64,000 nt of DNA from positions 90,066 through 154,065 of the forward strand of contig JAULBX010001669.1 of assembly GCA_032358255.1 (NCBI GenBank). The letters run 5' to 3'. Shown here in pieces: positions 1 to 12,274 of this stretch. The translations under genes and the position numbers were made by a program. Source of the stretch: Heterotrichella gracilis. Taxonomy: Eukaryota > Sar > Xanthophyceae > Tribonematales > Xanthonemataceae. The notes below the pieces were generated by a model that did no database searches, was not told where the DNA came from, and worked only from the letters and a program-made list of their open reading frames with translations. Numbering within the stretch: the first letter of the stretch is position 1; every line of letters begins with the position of its first letter.

Positions 1-2274
1 GGGTAGGACCGTCCGCTTGGAGGAAGAGAAGTTCAGTCGAGTATGAGGCAAATTTGATCAGCCAGGTGCCTTGTATGTTCTTTTTCAAGTGTGCATCAAG
101 GCAGGTGCCACACAGCCCCAATCTTGCTGAGCATCAAATAGGACATAGGAAATCTACATCTATTTTTTATAGTAAAGCGTTGGGACATGTGCTTTACTCT
201 ATTCCATTATTTTTTAGGCTTTCTTTGGTTAGTTTGCCAGTTCTCCGAGTGACGCTGACTTCAATTTTACTTTTCTCCAGTGTCACTTACCACGAGCATG
301 CAGCACCTCCTAGCCTGGACATAAATGGTCCAGGACCTGCTGTAATATTTATTGTTTGTCAGCCCATCTCCTTTGTTCCTTCCCGAGTTGCCATGAAGCA
401 CACCTATCCACAGTGAATGTCCATCATGAATAATGTATGCACCAGTACTTAACGGATCACTCGTTGAGGCGCAAACTGATAACAACACATTCTGGCTAGC
501 CTTCAAGGGCCACTAGCAAAATTCGAATCAAATGCGCATGCATGCATGCATGCCCACTACGCTTTGCAAGGTTGCCATCATGGGCATTGGTAAAATTCCT
601 GCATTTTTACATCAAATGTCAAATGGCACAGCATGGTACTAACGGGCCGGGCCAGGGTGTGGCACACATCAACTGCATTAGGCCCTCACAGGCATAGTAC
701 ACAAAATAAATAACTCATGGCTGCCGCAGCAAAAAATCGGCCGCTCGCTGCGATGGTTGTGCCACCCACATCCGACAGCGCCTACGACCAAACTTGCATT
801 GTCACTGACCAGCTGGCGTCCTGCACACCAGTGATATGCAAGTTGAACATCATCTATGGCCTCCATAGCAAAAAATATAGCGAGACGACTCTTGAGGAAA
901 CACACGAAAATAGCGTCATGCCATGCCACAACCCTATTGACCAGTGTGCCACAATGGGCTAGAAATCGAAAACGATGTAAGGCAAACTCAGCATACAATT
1001 TGCACAAATTGCAGGTCATATGCAGTTTTTTGCCATGTGACACTCGTCAAGCCCATCGGAAAATTGGAAAAGGCAGGAATTTGCATCATTATCTACCCAC
1101 TGGGGCAGCGCTAACAGTACCTGTGGTTCAGGCAATACGAAGCGTGCAGGACAAAACAGCCTAAACACTGCATATGTGCCAATGTCTGTGGCAGTTCAAA
1201 CATCAATCAATGACGCTGCGCTGAGCATATACTACAGCTATCTTGGCACTCGAGAAACCCCAAAAAAACTACTCACCGCCAAGCTGTTGGCTGTTACTGC
1301 TACATAATCTAGTTGTACAAAAGCAAGGTGTGGATGCATCGACTGCAACCACTCTACTATACAAAATTACTATATGCTGTGCATAAAACCACTGCAGGTG
1401 GCGCATCGAATGCACCAACTGTTGGTCTGGTATTGATACTGAACAAAAACAGTTTGTATCAAAACCATTGTCAAGAAAAACCGGGCTTGACAAAAGGCGC
1501 AGCAGAATCAAACACTGACAAAAGGAAAGCTACCAGGCCACCAGCATCAAACAGGGATTGTGATGCGCCTGGTTACACTGGTACGGCGTCCAATAGAAAT
1601 TCTCGCAGAAAACAAAGTGCCCACCCGGCAAAAAGCTTGGTGTATCACATTAGGTAAACAGTACTCAGTGCTCCGAACCAAATCCCAAGTCCCGAAAAAG
1701 CAAATAATAAGAGGAGATGCGTTTGTTCAACATTTTTGACAACAGCAGCAAAAAGAGGTTGATTGTAAACGGCCAAAGCTGGCCGGTTGTGCATGCATTC
1801 AGCCCTGCCCAAAGTCAGCCAGGCAAAAAGTAGTGCACGCTATCAAGCATGGCAACTGTGCTGCTACATGTAATGGTGTAGCACCACAGCGCACACTCCA
1901 GCAATGACGCCACAGCCACTGCCAATGGACGTGGGCCCTGGCAAAAATTTGTAGCGAAGCCCGCTACTGACAATTTCGTTGTTCAGCCGGCTGCAAACTG
2001 CAACTGTACCTTGAACCCCTTATACATCACCCTCTGCCAGAGCAAAATGGCGCGTATGAACCCCCCCTTGCTACGCGCACCCGTATTCATCACTGGCGGT
2101 CGCTGCCCCCTAGCAGCCACGTGCATCCTCGCCACCAGGCTGCTGGTGCACTGCACCCCTACGCACCCCCTTGCACCCTCCCACTACACTCCACCCTCAT
2201 GCCGCCGTGTGCACCCCCCCCATCATCCTGCACCCATGTGCTTTTTCATGCATCCTCGCCAGCATACAGCACCA
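1..2274. other. Left-flank intergenic sequence
   Basis: No coding region is supported here. Open frames up to about 150 codons occur on both strands but overlap each other, lack recognisable motifs and show no consistent splice pattern. The stretch from about 2000 is C-rich and repetitive and leads into the 3-prime end of the FIG4-like gene on the minus strand. Short A-tracts of the form GCAAAAA recur between 730 and 1950. I see no RNA gene. Confidence 0.5.
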
Positions 2275-5200
2275 CTACGCCGCCGCCTGCACCCTCCCAT
2301 CGCACTCCTCAGCAAGGCTGCGCAGCTCGCTCTCCCCAAACGTGACGCTGCCCAGGATGCCCGCCTGCTTGCGCCAGGTGGACCCCGGACCGCTGTTGAA
2401 CCCCTGCATGCTCACCAGGATGGCGGGGTTGCACAGCGCGCGGTAGGTGCACTCTAGCTCCACCTGCTTGTCGCCCTGCAGGGGGCTCAGCGCGCTGTCC
2501 AGGAACCTGCAGGGGCAGCCACACACCAGGGGTCAAAAAATGGGAAAACCTGAGTATTACGACTATGCATGATTATTTCGGTACAAAAATCTGTTTTTTT
2601 TGTATTTATATAAAAGATATTGAAGATAGTAAAATTGCACGGATAGGATTTCACGCTCCCAGCACCCTACTCCATCTCGCCCCATGCATCCCACCCACAC
2701 AACACTGCCCCATGTGAATAAACCCTAAGCCTAAACCCAGTGCTGCACATTACCGCACGCATGCATTACTATGGAAGCTGTGGATACTTGTTGACCAACA
2801 ACACCCTGACCGCACCTGCTGTACGTCCTGCGCGCCGCGCGCTCCTGCTGCAGCAGCTCGGCCCCATCCACCTGCCCAGTGCGCCACCACGCATTCAGCG
2901 CCGAGGGCAGGCCAAGGTCCTCCTCCCCACGCACCACCGCATCCTCCGCATACAGCACCGAGCGGATGTCCAGCGACCGGGACCGGAACTGCGCTGCGCT
3001 GCGCCGCCGCGCGTCGGCGCCCTCCGGGGCGCCGGCGGCGGGGGGCGCCGGCTGCAGGGCTTGGCTGTTGAGGCTGCCGGCGGACCGCGACGCGGCGCTG
3101 CCGAGGCCCAGCCGGGATGCGAAGGAGAGGCGGCGGCGGGAGCCCAGCGGCACCGGGCCGTCCAGGGGCTGGCTGGTGGTGCGCTGCAGGCCTGGGAGGG
3201 GCACAACGTGTGTTCAGCGGTGTATGTGGCAGGTCCAGCACAGTGCATGCAAAACGTGGGAGAGGGCCACTTGCCAACAGTCATTGGAAGCGTCCAGACC
3301 CTGCAAGTGCAGTGTTGCGATACATGTGCATGGACAAGGTGTAACATAGCACATCGCTCTGCTGCTCATGTGTGTTGTGCACAAAGTGGTCAGCGCACCT
3401 CGGCGTTCCCCGGCCGCATCCCGCAGGCCGCCGTGGCCCAAATCCAGCGGCAGCGACCCGCTGCTGCCAGCCGCCTCAAACCGCTGCAGGCGCGACAGCG
3501 GTAGCGACAGATCCAGCGCGTCGTACAGCGTCACCCCCATGCATTCAGGGTCGGTCAGGTCAGGTGAACCCCTGCGCGCCATCCCCGGCTGCACCGCATC
3601 AAGCACCACCAGGCCCTGCGCATGCGACTTGGAGGGCAGGGGGGCCACTGCTCTGCGCCGAGAAGCAGCTGGCGGTGCGGTGGGTTTGGGTGGCTGCAGG
3701 GTCCTGGAGCTGTCCTGCGGGTGGAGGTCCTTGGCAAGGTCCACCTTGCGCATGCCCAGGGGGGAGGCCAGCCACTGGGGCAGGTAGGCGCGCTGCGTGA
3801 CGGGGGCGGTCAGCCGCACCTGCAGGTGAGGGAAGAGAGGATCACCATGTATCGGTATGTATAATTTGGGCATAGGCAATGTGGGCACCTGTGGCACTTG
3901 TGCATTCTACTGGTAGCTCAGCCACAGCATGTTGAACACCATGCACACATGCCATGGAAACCAGGGCATTATACGTGCATCTCCAGCCCTCACATCATGG
4001 TACACTTCAGCCCATAAGGCGCCCTGCAGCAAGCCCCATGTGCGTAATTGTGTGCGCCTGCTTCTTCAACAGCTTGTCAAACCCTAAATGAAATCCCAAA
4101 CCCTATATTCTACACCCCAAACCCTAGACCCCACCTGCGTGACCGTGTGTGCCTGCTTCTTCAGCAGCTTGTCAAACGACTCCAGCTTGAGGCGCTTGGA
4201 GGTCTTGCCCATCCACCCTAGCCAGCGCGCGCCCCGCGGCTGCTGCTGTCGCCCAAAGGGCGCCTGCGTGCGCGAGGTGGACGCCTCCGACACAGGCGTG
4301 CTGCCGCCGCTGTCGGGATCCCGGGGTTCGGGCACCGCCTTGTGCAGATTGAGCAGCGGCAAATTGGCCACGGGCTGCAGCTGGGGCTTGGCGGGGGTGG
4401 TGGGCGAGGGGCGGGCATCGGGCGGGTGGCGGGGGGCCGAGCCTGTCGAGTCCGATGTGGTGTCACCGCGATTGGCGAGCTCCGCATGGCTTGGGGATTC
4501 AGGGACCGTTGGGAGCGACAGCAGCTGCGATTCGTAGGGCTTGAGGGGCTCTATGTGGGTGGCGACGGGGGCGGGGGCGGGCGCGGGCGCGGCGGCGGGC
4601 GGCGGCGCGTCGGTGTCCGCCGCAGCGGTGTGCAGCGCCAGGTTGTGCTGCGTGAGCGTGGCGAGGTTGGCGGCGCTGGGGGGCCGCGACGACTCGGGAG
4701 TGAGCGGCTCACAGCTGCTGCTGCGGCTGATGCACCCCGCTGAGGTGTCGGTGCTCCAGCCATCGTTGGAGTACTTGGTGGGGAGGCGCATGGAGGCGCT
4801 GGCGGCGGCGGGTGGCTGGGTTGGGGAGGGGGGCGGCAGCGTGCTGGGCTGGGCGGCGGGCTGCTGGGAGGGGCCGCGGCCTGCAGGGGCAGGGTGTGTG
4901 TGTCAGTGGCAAGCGCAAAAGGTCTGGAATACTTGGTTTGTTCAAGCACATGAGGGTTGGTCAGCCGCCAGAGGGCATTGGTCCACCGCCAACAGCAAGC
5001 CTGGCAACGATTACCTTCAATCCCCTGGAACAAACCCTCCAGGACCCCTTCAAAGCAACCATGGTCACCCATGTGCACGTAGTAGTACCTTGGTGCAAGG
5101 AGGCAGAGGCTCTATAACAATCCCCGCAACCCTTTCATCCTTGTATTATACCCCTTCAACAACTCATACTAACAGGCACCAATGCCCATGGGCAGGTAGT

Positions 5201-8200
5201 AGTCCGAGCCTTAAAAAACTCTACATAAACTCCCTTAGGGTTCTCGCCTTCCACTAACCACAACAGGTTTCACCCATGTGCAGGTAGTAGTCCAAATGTT
5301 AAAATCCCCTACATAAACCCTCGTAGGGTTCTTGCCTTCCACATCACCACAACAGATCTCACCCATGTGCAGGTAATAGTCCGAGTCCAGCTCCCACAGC
5401 GCAGGCTGCCCCGGCTGCGGTATGAAGTTGCCCAGCAGCAGGTTGATGGCGTCCTGCTTCTCAGAGTCTGTGTAGGTGTTGTTGTAGAAGCGGCGGATGG
5501 AGGTGACCAAATCCCGGGATTGGGTGGCAGGCTCCCAGTCCCCGCGCTGGCGCTGGAAGAAGGTGGAGTGCGCCTCCGACCCGCCGTACTGCAAGGGGGT
5601 TGATGCGTTTAGATTGGGGCTGTGGAGAGGGCAAACACTGGAGGTTCATTGTCAGTATAAGATCGCCTCAGACCAAACTGCATTGGGGCAAAGAAGGCAA
5701 GGATCCGGCAGAAACGCAAAACTGCTCCTTAACAAATTTGATACCAATAGTTCAATGTGCAGTGGCCATGCCGGTGGCTTCTCACCATGCAGCAGCATGG
5801 CAACCCTAAACCCAAACCTAGGCCCACGGCTTACCTGTCTGGCCAGCGTGTGCCCCATGGCCTCATACATGTCCATCACCTGCCGCGCAACGCTGCTCTG
5901 CGCATCCAGCGAGGGCGAGTCGGACAAGCCCAGCAGGTGCAGCTGCTTGGCGAAGGACAGCAGGCCGCAGGCAAACTGTGCCACGTTGGTTCGGTCCAGG
6001 CAGTCGATGCAGTTTGTGCGCACCACCCCGCACTGGGTGATGGAGTTGGTGGGGGGCGAGTCGTGGTCGGCGCCGCCCTGTAATGCCACATAGCAGGGTG
6101 TCAGATAAAAGCAAAGGGGAAAAGTGGATGCCAAAGAAGCTACACTAAAAGTACAGGACAATATGACTCAATAAAACCAAATGTGATTAAAGGCTTATTT
6201 TTTTCTTTTCTAAAGAAAACTATTATGATTAATCGCTTACTTATCTTATTTTCTGCAAAGAAAAACAACTTCCACAAAAGTAAATGAAATTTATTTACTC
6301 TTGTTCAAATTTCTTTGCAATTGCCAAATCAGGGTTTTTCATTAGGGTCCAGCGCACCATAAGGTCCTGGGAGGGCGGGAACACAAACACCCCCGTCCTG
6401 TCCAGCGCAGGCTCCAGCACTGCAGACAGGTCCTCCAGGATGTGCTGCGCGCGCAGCTTGGCGTGGTGGTTGAAGTCAAAGGACTGGTGCTCAACGCGCT
6501 CCTCGGGGGCACAGCGCTGGTTGAGGTAGGCAATAGCGTTGCCGAACTCCTGGCCCAGGATGGTCTCGCGCGGCCGCTTCTCGGCGGTCTTGATGAGGTC
6601 AAGGGCGATGACGGGGTTGCCGTAGCGCCGCCGCAGGTCCTGCGGGCAAAAATATATAAAATTCAGTGGATTACATGCAGGAAGTGTTCAATGGCAAGAT
6701 CCCCAGAACAAAATGTGTTAGCTGAAGTTTTTGCACCTTCGAAACAAAACAGCCATAGGTAAATGGAAGGTGGCAGTGCACTGCAACAAGTAAACTGGGC
6801 CAGGGAGAACAAAATTGCGTGTGCAGCGGAGGAGGCACTGGTGAGTGAGCAGGCCTCCTACCTGCAGGTGGTCCCTGGTGGCTGTGTAGAGCGGGTCATA
6901 CTGCTGCAGGATGATGTCGGGCTTGAGGCGAGACCCTTCCTGATACCAGTACAGCGGGATGGAGCCGCGCACCTGGAACAGGTTGGCAAGGGGTGTGAGC
7001 TCAAGGCTGGGGTGATGGTGCGACGAAGGCGGGCAGGTGGGGGTGGGGGGATTAGGCTGGCAGTGGTGCAGATAGGTTGGACAAGAGCGGGGGTGATCAA
7101 CTTAGTAAGCAGAAGGAGCCCCGGCGAGCTGCAGCGAGAAGTGACAGCGGCGCATGATACCACTGATGCCAAGGGGTGTGATGGGCGGGGGGCGCACCTG
7201 GACTGCAGCAGACAGGCGCGGGAGGCCAGTCTTCCAGGCATAGCCAGCGTGCACAATCTGCTCCGTCTCCACGTCGTTGGCCACAAAGCCCTGGTCATTG
7301 ACTCCCCGCTTGCGGTAGCGGGTGCCTGCAAAGTGCTTGGAGCGGCGCGCGATGAGGGACACGGTCACGGTGCGCCCGAAGAACGCCAATGAGCGTTGCT
7401 GCCAGAAGCCGTGGATGAGTGGGGACACCCAGCGGGAGCCGCCCAACGCCTCCCGAATGGGCCTACACCAGCAGCACACAAGTCAATATGTGTAAAATGT
7501 CAAGACCTCTCCCTGGTATACATGCAGTGGAGTCAGAAGCGGTATGTCTAGTGAGTGTGTTGTGCAGGGCAATGCTGCTGGTGGGTGGATTGTAGGCTGC
7601 ACACATGTCAGGTGGGATCAGATGAGCCATGGCCTGACTTGCCTTGTCAGGTGGTCGTTCCACACAAACATGCTGCTGAAAACCGCTGGGTCGCTGCTGG
7701 GCTGCAGGAGGTTCTGCTGGAGCGTGCGCGACAGGCAGTAGGTGTAGCTGAAGAAGAAGCCCTTGGTGAGGTCCACGCCAGTGGACATAAGCTTCCTGTA
7801 CCGCTTCTCAGCTGAGCTCTCCTTTTGCACCTGCATAACAGGAAGGTGGGAATGTCAGCAGGTTGCTTAAGTAATTTGCCATAGGGGGCAAAGCAAAGCA
7901 AGAGCAGAGAGCTCGGGAGACGTACCAGTATCCTGTCTTTCCCCAGAAAAGGGTTGAACAGCGGCACCAGCGCTGTGTTGTCTATCCCATACACCTTGTG
8001 ACCTGCAGTGCCACAGTCAGATGTCAGTGAGACACGCTGTCAGTGTTTAAAGGTGCAGTCACATTTGAGAGGCTTGCTTTGCCACCTACCGCATATGTTC
8101 CCTTCACACCTCCTCTTGGTGACCAGCAGCAGATAGTAGCCTTCAAGGAACTTGAAACAGCCAATGACGGCCACAGCCTACAGAACGCAGGGCAGGGAGT

Positions 8201-9112
8201 TGCGGTTACCACCTGATACAAACTTGCAGGGAACCAGTTGCGCAAAGCAGGGTTTGAAAGTGGCACCGCCCACCACGCACAAACTCGGCATGGCCCATGC
8301 GGGCGGCAGTACATCGTGCCTCGCTTCGAAAACACACCGTCCCTGGCACTTCAGAAAAACGCTAGTGAAAACAGGGGGATGCACGGAAAGACTCAGAAGG
8401 AGCATTGCCCGACATAGTGCTTAAAAGGGCATGCTCTTTTGATGACTAAAGTTGTGGATCAAAACAGCAGTACGGGACGTGCGTGACCCACCACGCTCTA
8501 TGCACGCCTTGCACTCCCTCGCGGCACGCTGTAACACGCGCTGAACGCATACTAGTGACGCTTATTCCCGCAACCTCCACGGCTGTAAATGCTCTTGGGC
8601 ATGTGGAACTTTGGCACGGCACCACGGCTTTACCCTACTCATGGTCACCACGGAACCATGGTTCATCCCGCAATGGAGCGCTCTCCCGGCTAGCCCGCTC
8701 TCTCCACACGACCCCTGACCAGTGGGTAGCGAGGTGCAGTGTCCTACTTGGCCCCGTAACACTCAAGCTTACCACGACAGGGTGATATCTGCCAGGGAGC
8801 CAACGCAGACGTCATTGGGCAGTGGTTTGCACAACGGCCTGACAGAGCCCCTACCTGGCACACAAGCTGAAGCCCGCCGTGCTGGAGGTTCCCGTCGTGC
8901 ACCTGCCGCAGCAGCGCAGCGCACTCCTGCTTGGAGTAGACCGTGGGGTCCTCCACAACGTCCAGTTGGTGGGGTTCCGCTCGGCTGAACTTGAGCACCC
9001 TCCAGTTGTCGCCATGCTTGCTGTGCCCCACCAAGTAGTACCGAGTTTTCGTCTGGTACAGGAAGAACTTCTGCAGGATATCCCCCTCATCAGGTGGCTC
9101 GTGGGGCGCCAT
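2275..9112 (-). CDS. FIG4: FIG4-like SAC-domain phosphoinositide 5-phosphatase
   Basis: Predicted to remove phosphate from PI(3,5)P2 on endosomal or vacuolar membranes. Thirteen exons (minus strand): 8855-9112, 8090-8177, 7926-8002, 7643-7830, 7198-7462, 6862-6972, 6358-6639, 5835-6077, 5363-5588, 4135-4880, 3399-3819, 2816-3191, 2275-2506; 1170 residues. The N-terminus ([15 protein letters not shown], then DPTVYS) and the centre ([30 protein letters not shown]) follow the FIG4/plant SAC1-5 pattern. The catalytic CX5R(T) motif is [12 protein letters not shown] with Cys446 and Arg452. After [13 protein letters not shown] (about residue 580) comes a long Pro/Ala/Ser-rich low-complexity tail that I cannot assign. 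Intron 4 appears to be GC-AG. FIG4 versus plant SAC1-5 naming is not resolved; membership of that subfamily is clear. Confidence 0.93.
4041..4176 (-). repeat. Copy of FIG4 exon 10 3-prime end inside intron 10
   Basis: The last 40 nt of exon 10 plus its donor (4136-4176) are repeated with a few substitutions at 4041-4081, offset 95 nt. Telomere-like CCCTAAA units lie between the copies. Confidence 0.8.
5184..5390 (-). repeat. Tandem copies of FIG4 exon 9 end and donor
   Basis: A unit of about 89 nt containing the last 25 nt or so of exon 9, its donor and the first part of intron 9 occurs at 5184-5271 and 5272-5361, followed by the real exon end at 5363. A weaker fourth copy of the exon end lies near 5060-5089. 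Decoy donors remain recognisable in the copies. Confidence 0.85.
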
Positions 9113-9851
9113 CGTGCCAGTAAACTAGGTGTCAGAGGCAATTCGCGATGTAGCAGGGGATTGCAACCCCTGTTGAACAGGATACCGCGGTGGAGACACC
9201 TCCACCCAGGCCTGTGCCTTTATAGGCGGGCTGCACAGCCGTATGACGTCCATGGCGCCAGTGTGACATAGAGGCAATTGCACAGGTACGAACGAAACTA
9301 GAACTTCCTCAGCTTGAACGGAACGAATATGGGTTCTGGAGAAATGACCGACTCAGTCGTACGTAAGACAGGTCATTTTTTGCAGCAGGCACTCGAGTGC
9401 GCAGGCGAAACCCTCTAGGGTAATACGCATACGACCCTAACCCTCCACCCTACACAGTGGAGAGGGTTCAAATGTTCAAAACCTCGATTGGGCGCCTCAG
9501 GTCTGACTATTGCATGCCCACCAGCTTAAATAAGGCACTGGGAACATGTCACACCCATGTCCGGAAAGGTGGTGCTGTTTGTAAACCAAAACAGTTTGCA
9601 CAATATTGCCACCACAACCACAAGGGCAGAGCCACAACCAGCTGAGCCCAGAAGGCCTCATCCCGCTTTCTAACTTTTTGACAGACGCCAAGCTGCCTAC
9701 CCACCACTACCAGTGGGAGGAGTGCAGTACAAAATCACGGTGATGGTGACAGACCGAGCGCCAGTTTCAGATGCAGATGAGACCATGCGTGACGAGAGTT
9801 GTTGGAGCTTCATGCAAAGAACCTGATGTCTGGACTAGTCCCACGACTGGG
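9113..9851. other. Intergenic region between FIG4-like and YchJ-like genes
   Basis: Contains the upstream region of the FIG4-like gene (candidate TATA box at 9219-9224) and the 3-prime flank of the YchJ-like gene. A short stretch near 9410-9450 carries degenerate CCCTAA units. No further coding signal seen. Confidence 0.5.
9219..9224 (-). promoter_or_regulatory. Possible TATA box of the FIG4-like gene
   Basis: The minus strand reads TATAAA here, about 105 nt upstream of the ATG at 9112, inside a GC-rich setting. Position is compatible with a TATA box and a short 5-prime UTR, but there is no transcript evidence. Confidence 0.4.
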
Positions 9852-10695
9852 CTATTGGTATGTGTGGTACTTCCAGTCGGTGTCGCCATCAATGTACAGC
9901 CACCTCCCGTCCTCCCCCCGAACAAAGCGGCTCTTCTCACTCATGCTCTCCAGCTTGGTGCCCTTCTGCCGCTGCCCATCCTGGTTGATGAACTTGAACT
10001 GCGCCTCAAAGCTGACAAAGGTCTCATCGGGATTGGAGCCCTCCTCGGCTGAATACACGGTCAGCTTCTCAAACCCACACTTGCTGCAGGTGGCCCGCAC
10101 ATCCTGCTCCAGGGTCGACGAGGGCCTGCCATCGGGCGCCTTGCTGCCGTGGAACGCGGGGTTGTCCGGGTGTGTTGTGGCCACCACGTAGGAGGGGATG
10201 TCCTTCACATAGGCACTGAAGCGTGAGCGCATCACCGCCTCAGCTGTGGGGGCCAGCGCGCCGTCATGGTACAGCTCGCAGCAGTTCTGCAGCAGCAAGA
10301 AGCGGCATATTATTAATTAGCAATCATTGTATTACACTTATCCGCCCAGTTGTGCACAGTTGGGCGCTTGAACCAGAATAGGTGCTGTTCATCATGGGCC
10401 TTTATTGTGCAGTAATTGCTGGGCCCAACAGGCCATAGTACAACAGAAAAACAGGGGGAGTGCTGTTACCCACAGGGCTGTCAGCCAATTGGTTAAAATA
10501 AATTAGAGCTGCACACATGCCGTCCATGTGTATATTTGTCGTCCTCACCTCATAGTTCTTGCCTGACCCGCATGGGCACTTTTTCTTGTCCCGCACCCAT
10601 AGAGGCAGCGCCTTGTCCGCGGCGCTCAGCTTGGGTTTGGTGACCTTGCCAAAGCCCTTGGCAGGCTTGGCAGCGCTCTTTGCTGCATGTTCCAT
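9852..10695 (-). CDS. YchJ-family (UPF0225) protein with SEC-C zinc motif
   Basis: Two exons, 10549-10695 and 9852-10286, encode 193 residues; the junction falls inside the zinc motif. The start is the ATG at 10695, giving MEHAAKSAAK and a basic Lys/Ala-rich leader. The SEC-C motif CPCGSGKNYENCC (residues 40-52) is complete only when the exons are joined, which supports the model. The rest matches the YchJ NTF2-like fold: SRFSAYV, then VVATTHPDNPAFH, FEAQFKF and GRWLYIDGD. The SEC-C motif binds zinc in SecA and related proteins; the cellular role of YchJ proteins is not established. The short basic leader could be an organelle-targeting remnant, but that is inference. Confidence 0.9.
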
Positions 10696-11833
10696 GCCAG
10701 AAAATTGAGCAGCTGGGGCAACTTGGATCAGCTGAGGCAACTTGGATCAGCTAGAGCAGATAGGACATATAGGCAACCGGGAGCATAGCCATCCAAACTA
10801 TGACTGATGTGTGCAACATGGCGCTAGCAACTTGGAAGGGAATTGCAGTTGATTTAAAGTGCAGGGCTATTTTTCAGGGCAACTTCGAATTCTTGCTCCA
10901 TGGATGTGCTGCTCATGCTTCACTACGCGCCTGGCTAGTGGCCTCACCATGGCATGTTACCGCAAACCTCGTGATGGGCGGCCGTTGTGAAGCCTGGAAA
11001 GGTGTCGCGGCTGGCAAACCTACACAAAAAGATATATTAATGCACTCAGAGGCGACATGGGTGGTCAGTAGAGGAGCAAACACTGACAGTGTGGACAGGC
11101 AGGCTGGGCACAATGCATGCATATGGGCGTACATGTAAGCAAACGCCAGTCAATCTTACCTGTCAGTTTCACTATGCTGTTGCAACGAGTTTGTGTTATC
11201 GGTGGGCGTACGTGCGCCATCGCTGGTTGCTCCAAGCTCTCTGTTCAGGTTGAAACTCCCTGCTAGTACTAGCCAACGGGCAGGGCTAACCAGAAGCACG
11301 GTATTGACGGATAGTAAGCGACTGACTGTACGCTTGAAGACCAGGCTAGGTAGACACCGAAAACTTGCAGTACTGCGAAAGGTTTGCTCCGTAGGCACTC
11401 AAATGGATTGCCAAAAGTCCTACGGCATGCAGAAATGCAAGTTTCAGCCGCCTCAGCAAACGTCAGTGAACAACCAAGAATCTGTCACGACTACAGGCGA
11501 CCTTCCGTTTTTGGCAACCCGACGTGCTTATCGTTGCAAGGCGCAGAAGCCCAATTTTAACAAGTAGGCCGGGGCTGCTGTCAAGACCGAGGTCAGGGTG
11601 GCAATACGGGGGGTGCAGAGTCGTGCACGTCGCGCGACTGCTGAAACTAGAACGGCCTGCTTGAACTCTTCAACTTGGAGTTAAAGAGGGTTTCATGTAA
11701 ACGCGTCCTACTATTCGTGGGCTGCTCTAAACTGCCTGTGCGTACTCTTTCAAAACGGTTTTAACCACATACATCTAACCGGTGAATGCCGGTGATTGAT
11801 ACATTCTCGTGGGGGTGAAGTTGGACGAATGAC
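10696..11833. other. Divergent intergenic region, YchJ-like / PET100
   Basis: About 1.1 kb between two divergent start codons. Short open frames in both directions show no family motif. Likely holds both promoters; I see no convincing TATA element or RNA gene. Confidence 0.5.
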
Positions 11834-12252
11834 ATGGCACGCTTCAAGAGCTTAGAGGTACTATTTCTACCTCAACTGCACAACGTCAAGTTACGGCGTT
11901 GTATAGACGTCATGTCTGAGCCATACGGGTGCTGCAGGTGTTCAAGTTTGGGTGCTATGTGTCCATACCCGTGGTGATGACCTACTTCGTCTCCGGGTCA
12001 CCCGAAACTCTAGAAGCTATCATCAAGAGCGTAAGTGCTAACGTGCAGTCACGCATCTGGGTCATCTTTGCAAGCATTGCGGTGCATATGCATGCACTTG
12101 GCGTGCTCACATGCCACCCTCCTCCTCCATCGCCCACCAGTCCCCTCGTTTTGCAGAGGTCGTACGTAGTCTACCCTCCAGAAGCCCCAAGACCTCCATC
12201 TGCAGAAGATCTTTACGAGTCTGTGAAGAAGAACAAGGCAAAATCACAGTAA
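11834..12252 (+). CDS. PET100: PET100-like cytochrome c oxidase assembly factor
   Basis: A 70-residue protein from three exons: 11834-11857, 11938-12030, 12157-12252. The joined N-terminus MARFKSLEVFKFGCYVSIPV resembles the PET100 start, where a short charged leader precedes a single membrane helix (here about residues 13-27). The second half has the family's YPPE motif (YVVYPPEAPRP) followed by a charged Lys-rich tail. PET100 is an intermembrane-space-facing inner-membrane chaperone for complex IV assembly in mitochondria. The first exon is only 8 codons; it was chosen because it has GT/AG ends, keeps frame and restores the expected leader. The stop codon lies 22 nt before the ATG of the next gene. 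Confidence 0.82.
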
Positions 12253-12274
12253 ACTGCTGCATTCTCCCATCGTC

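Noticed and set aside
2740-3504. 254-codon plus-strand open frame
   Set aside because: Antisense to FIG4 exons 11 and 12; GC-rich shadow frame without motifs.
11912-11937. ATG at 11912 as PET100 start
   Set aside because: It is out of frame with the conserved VFKFGCY segment; the spliced 8-codon first exon restores frame and the family leader.
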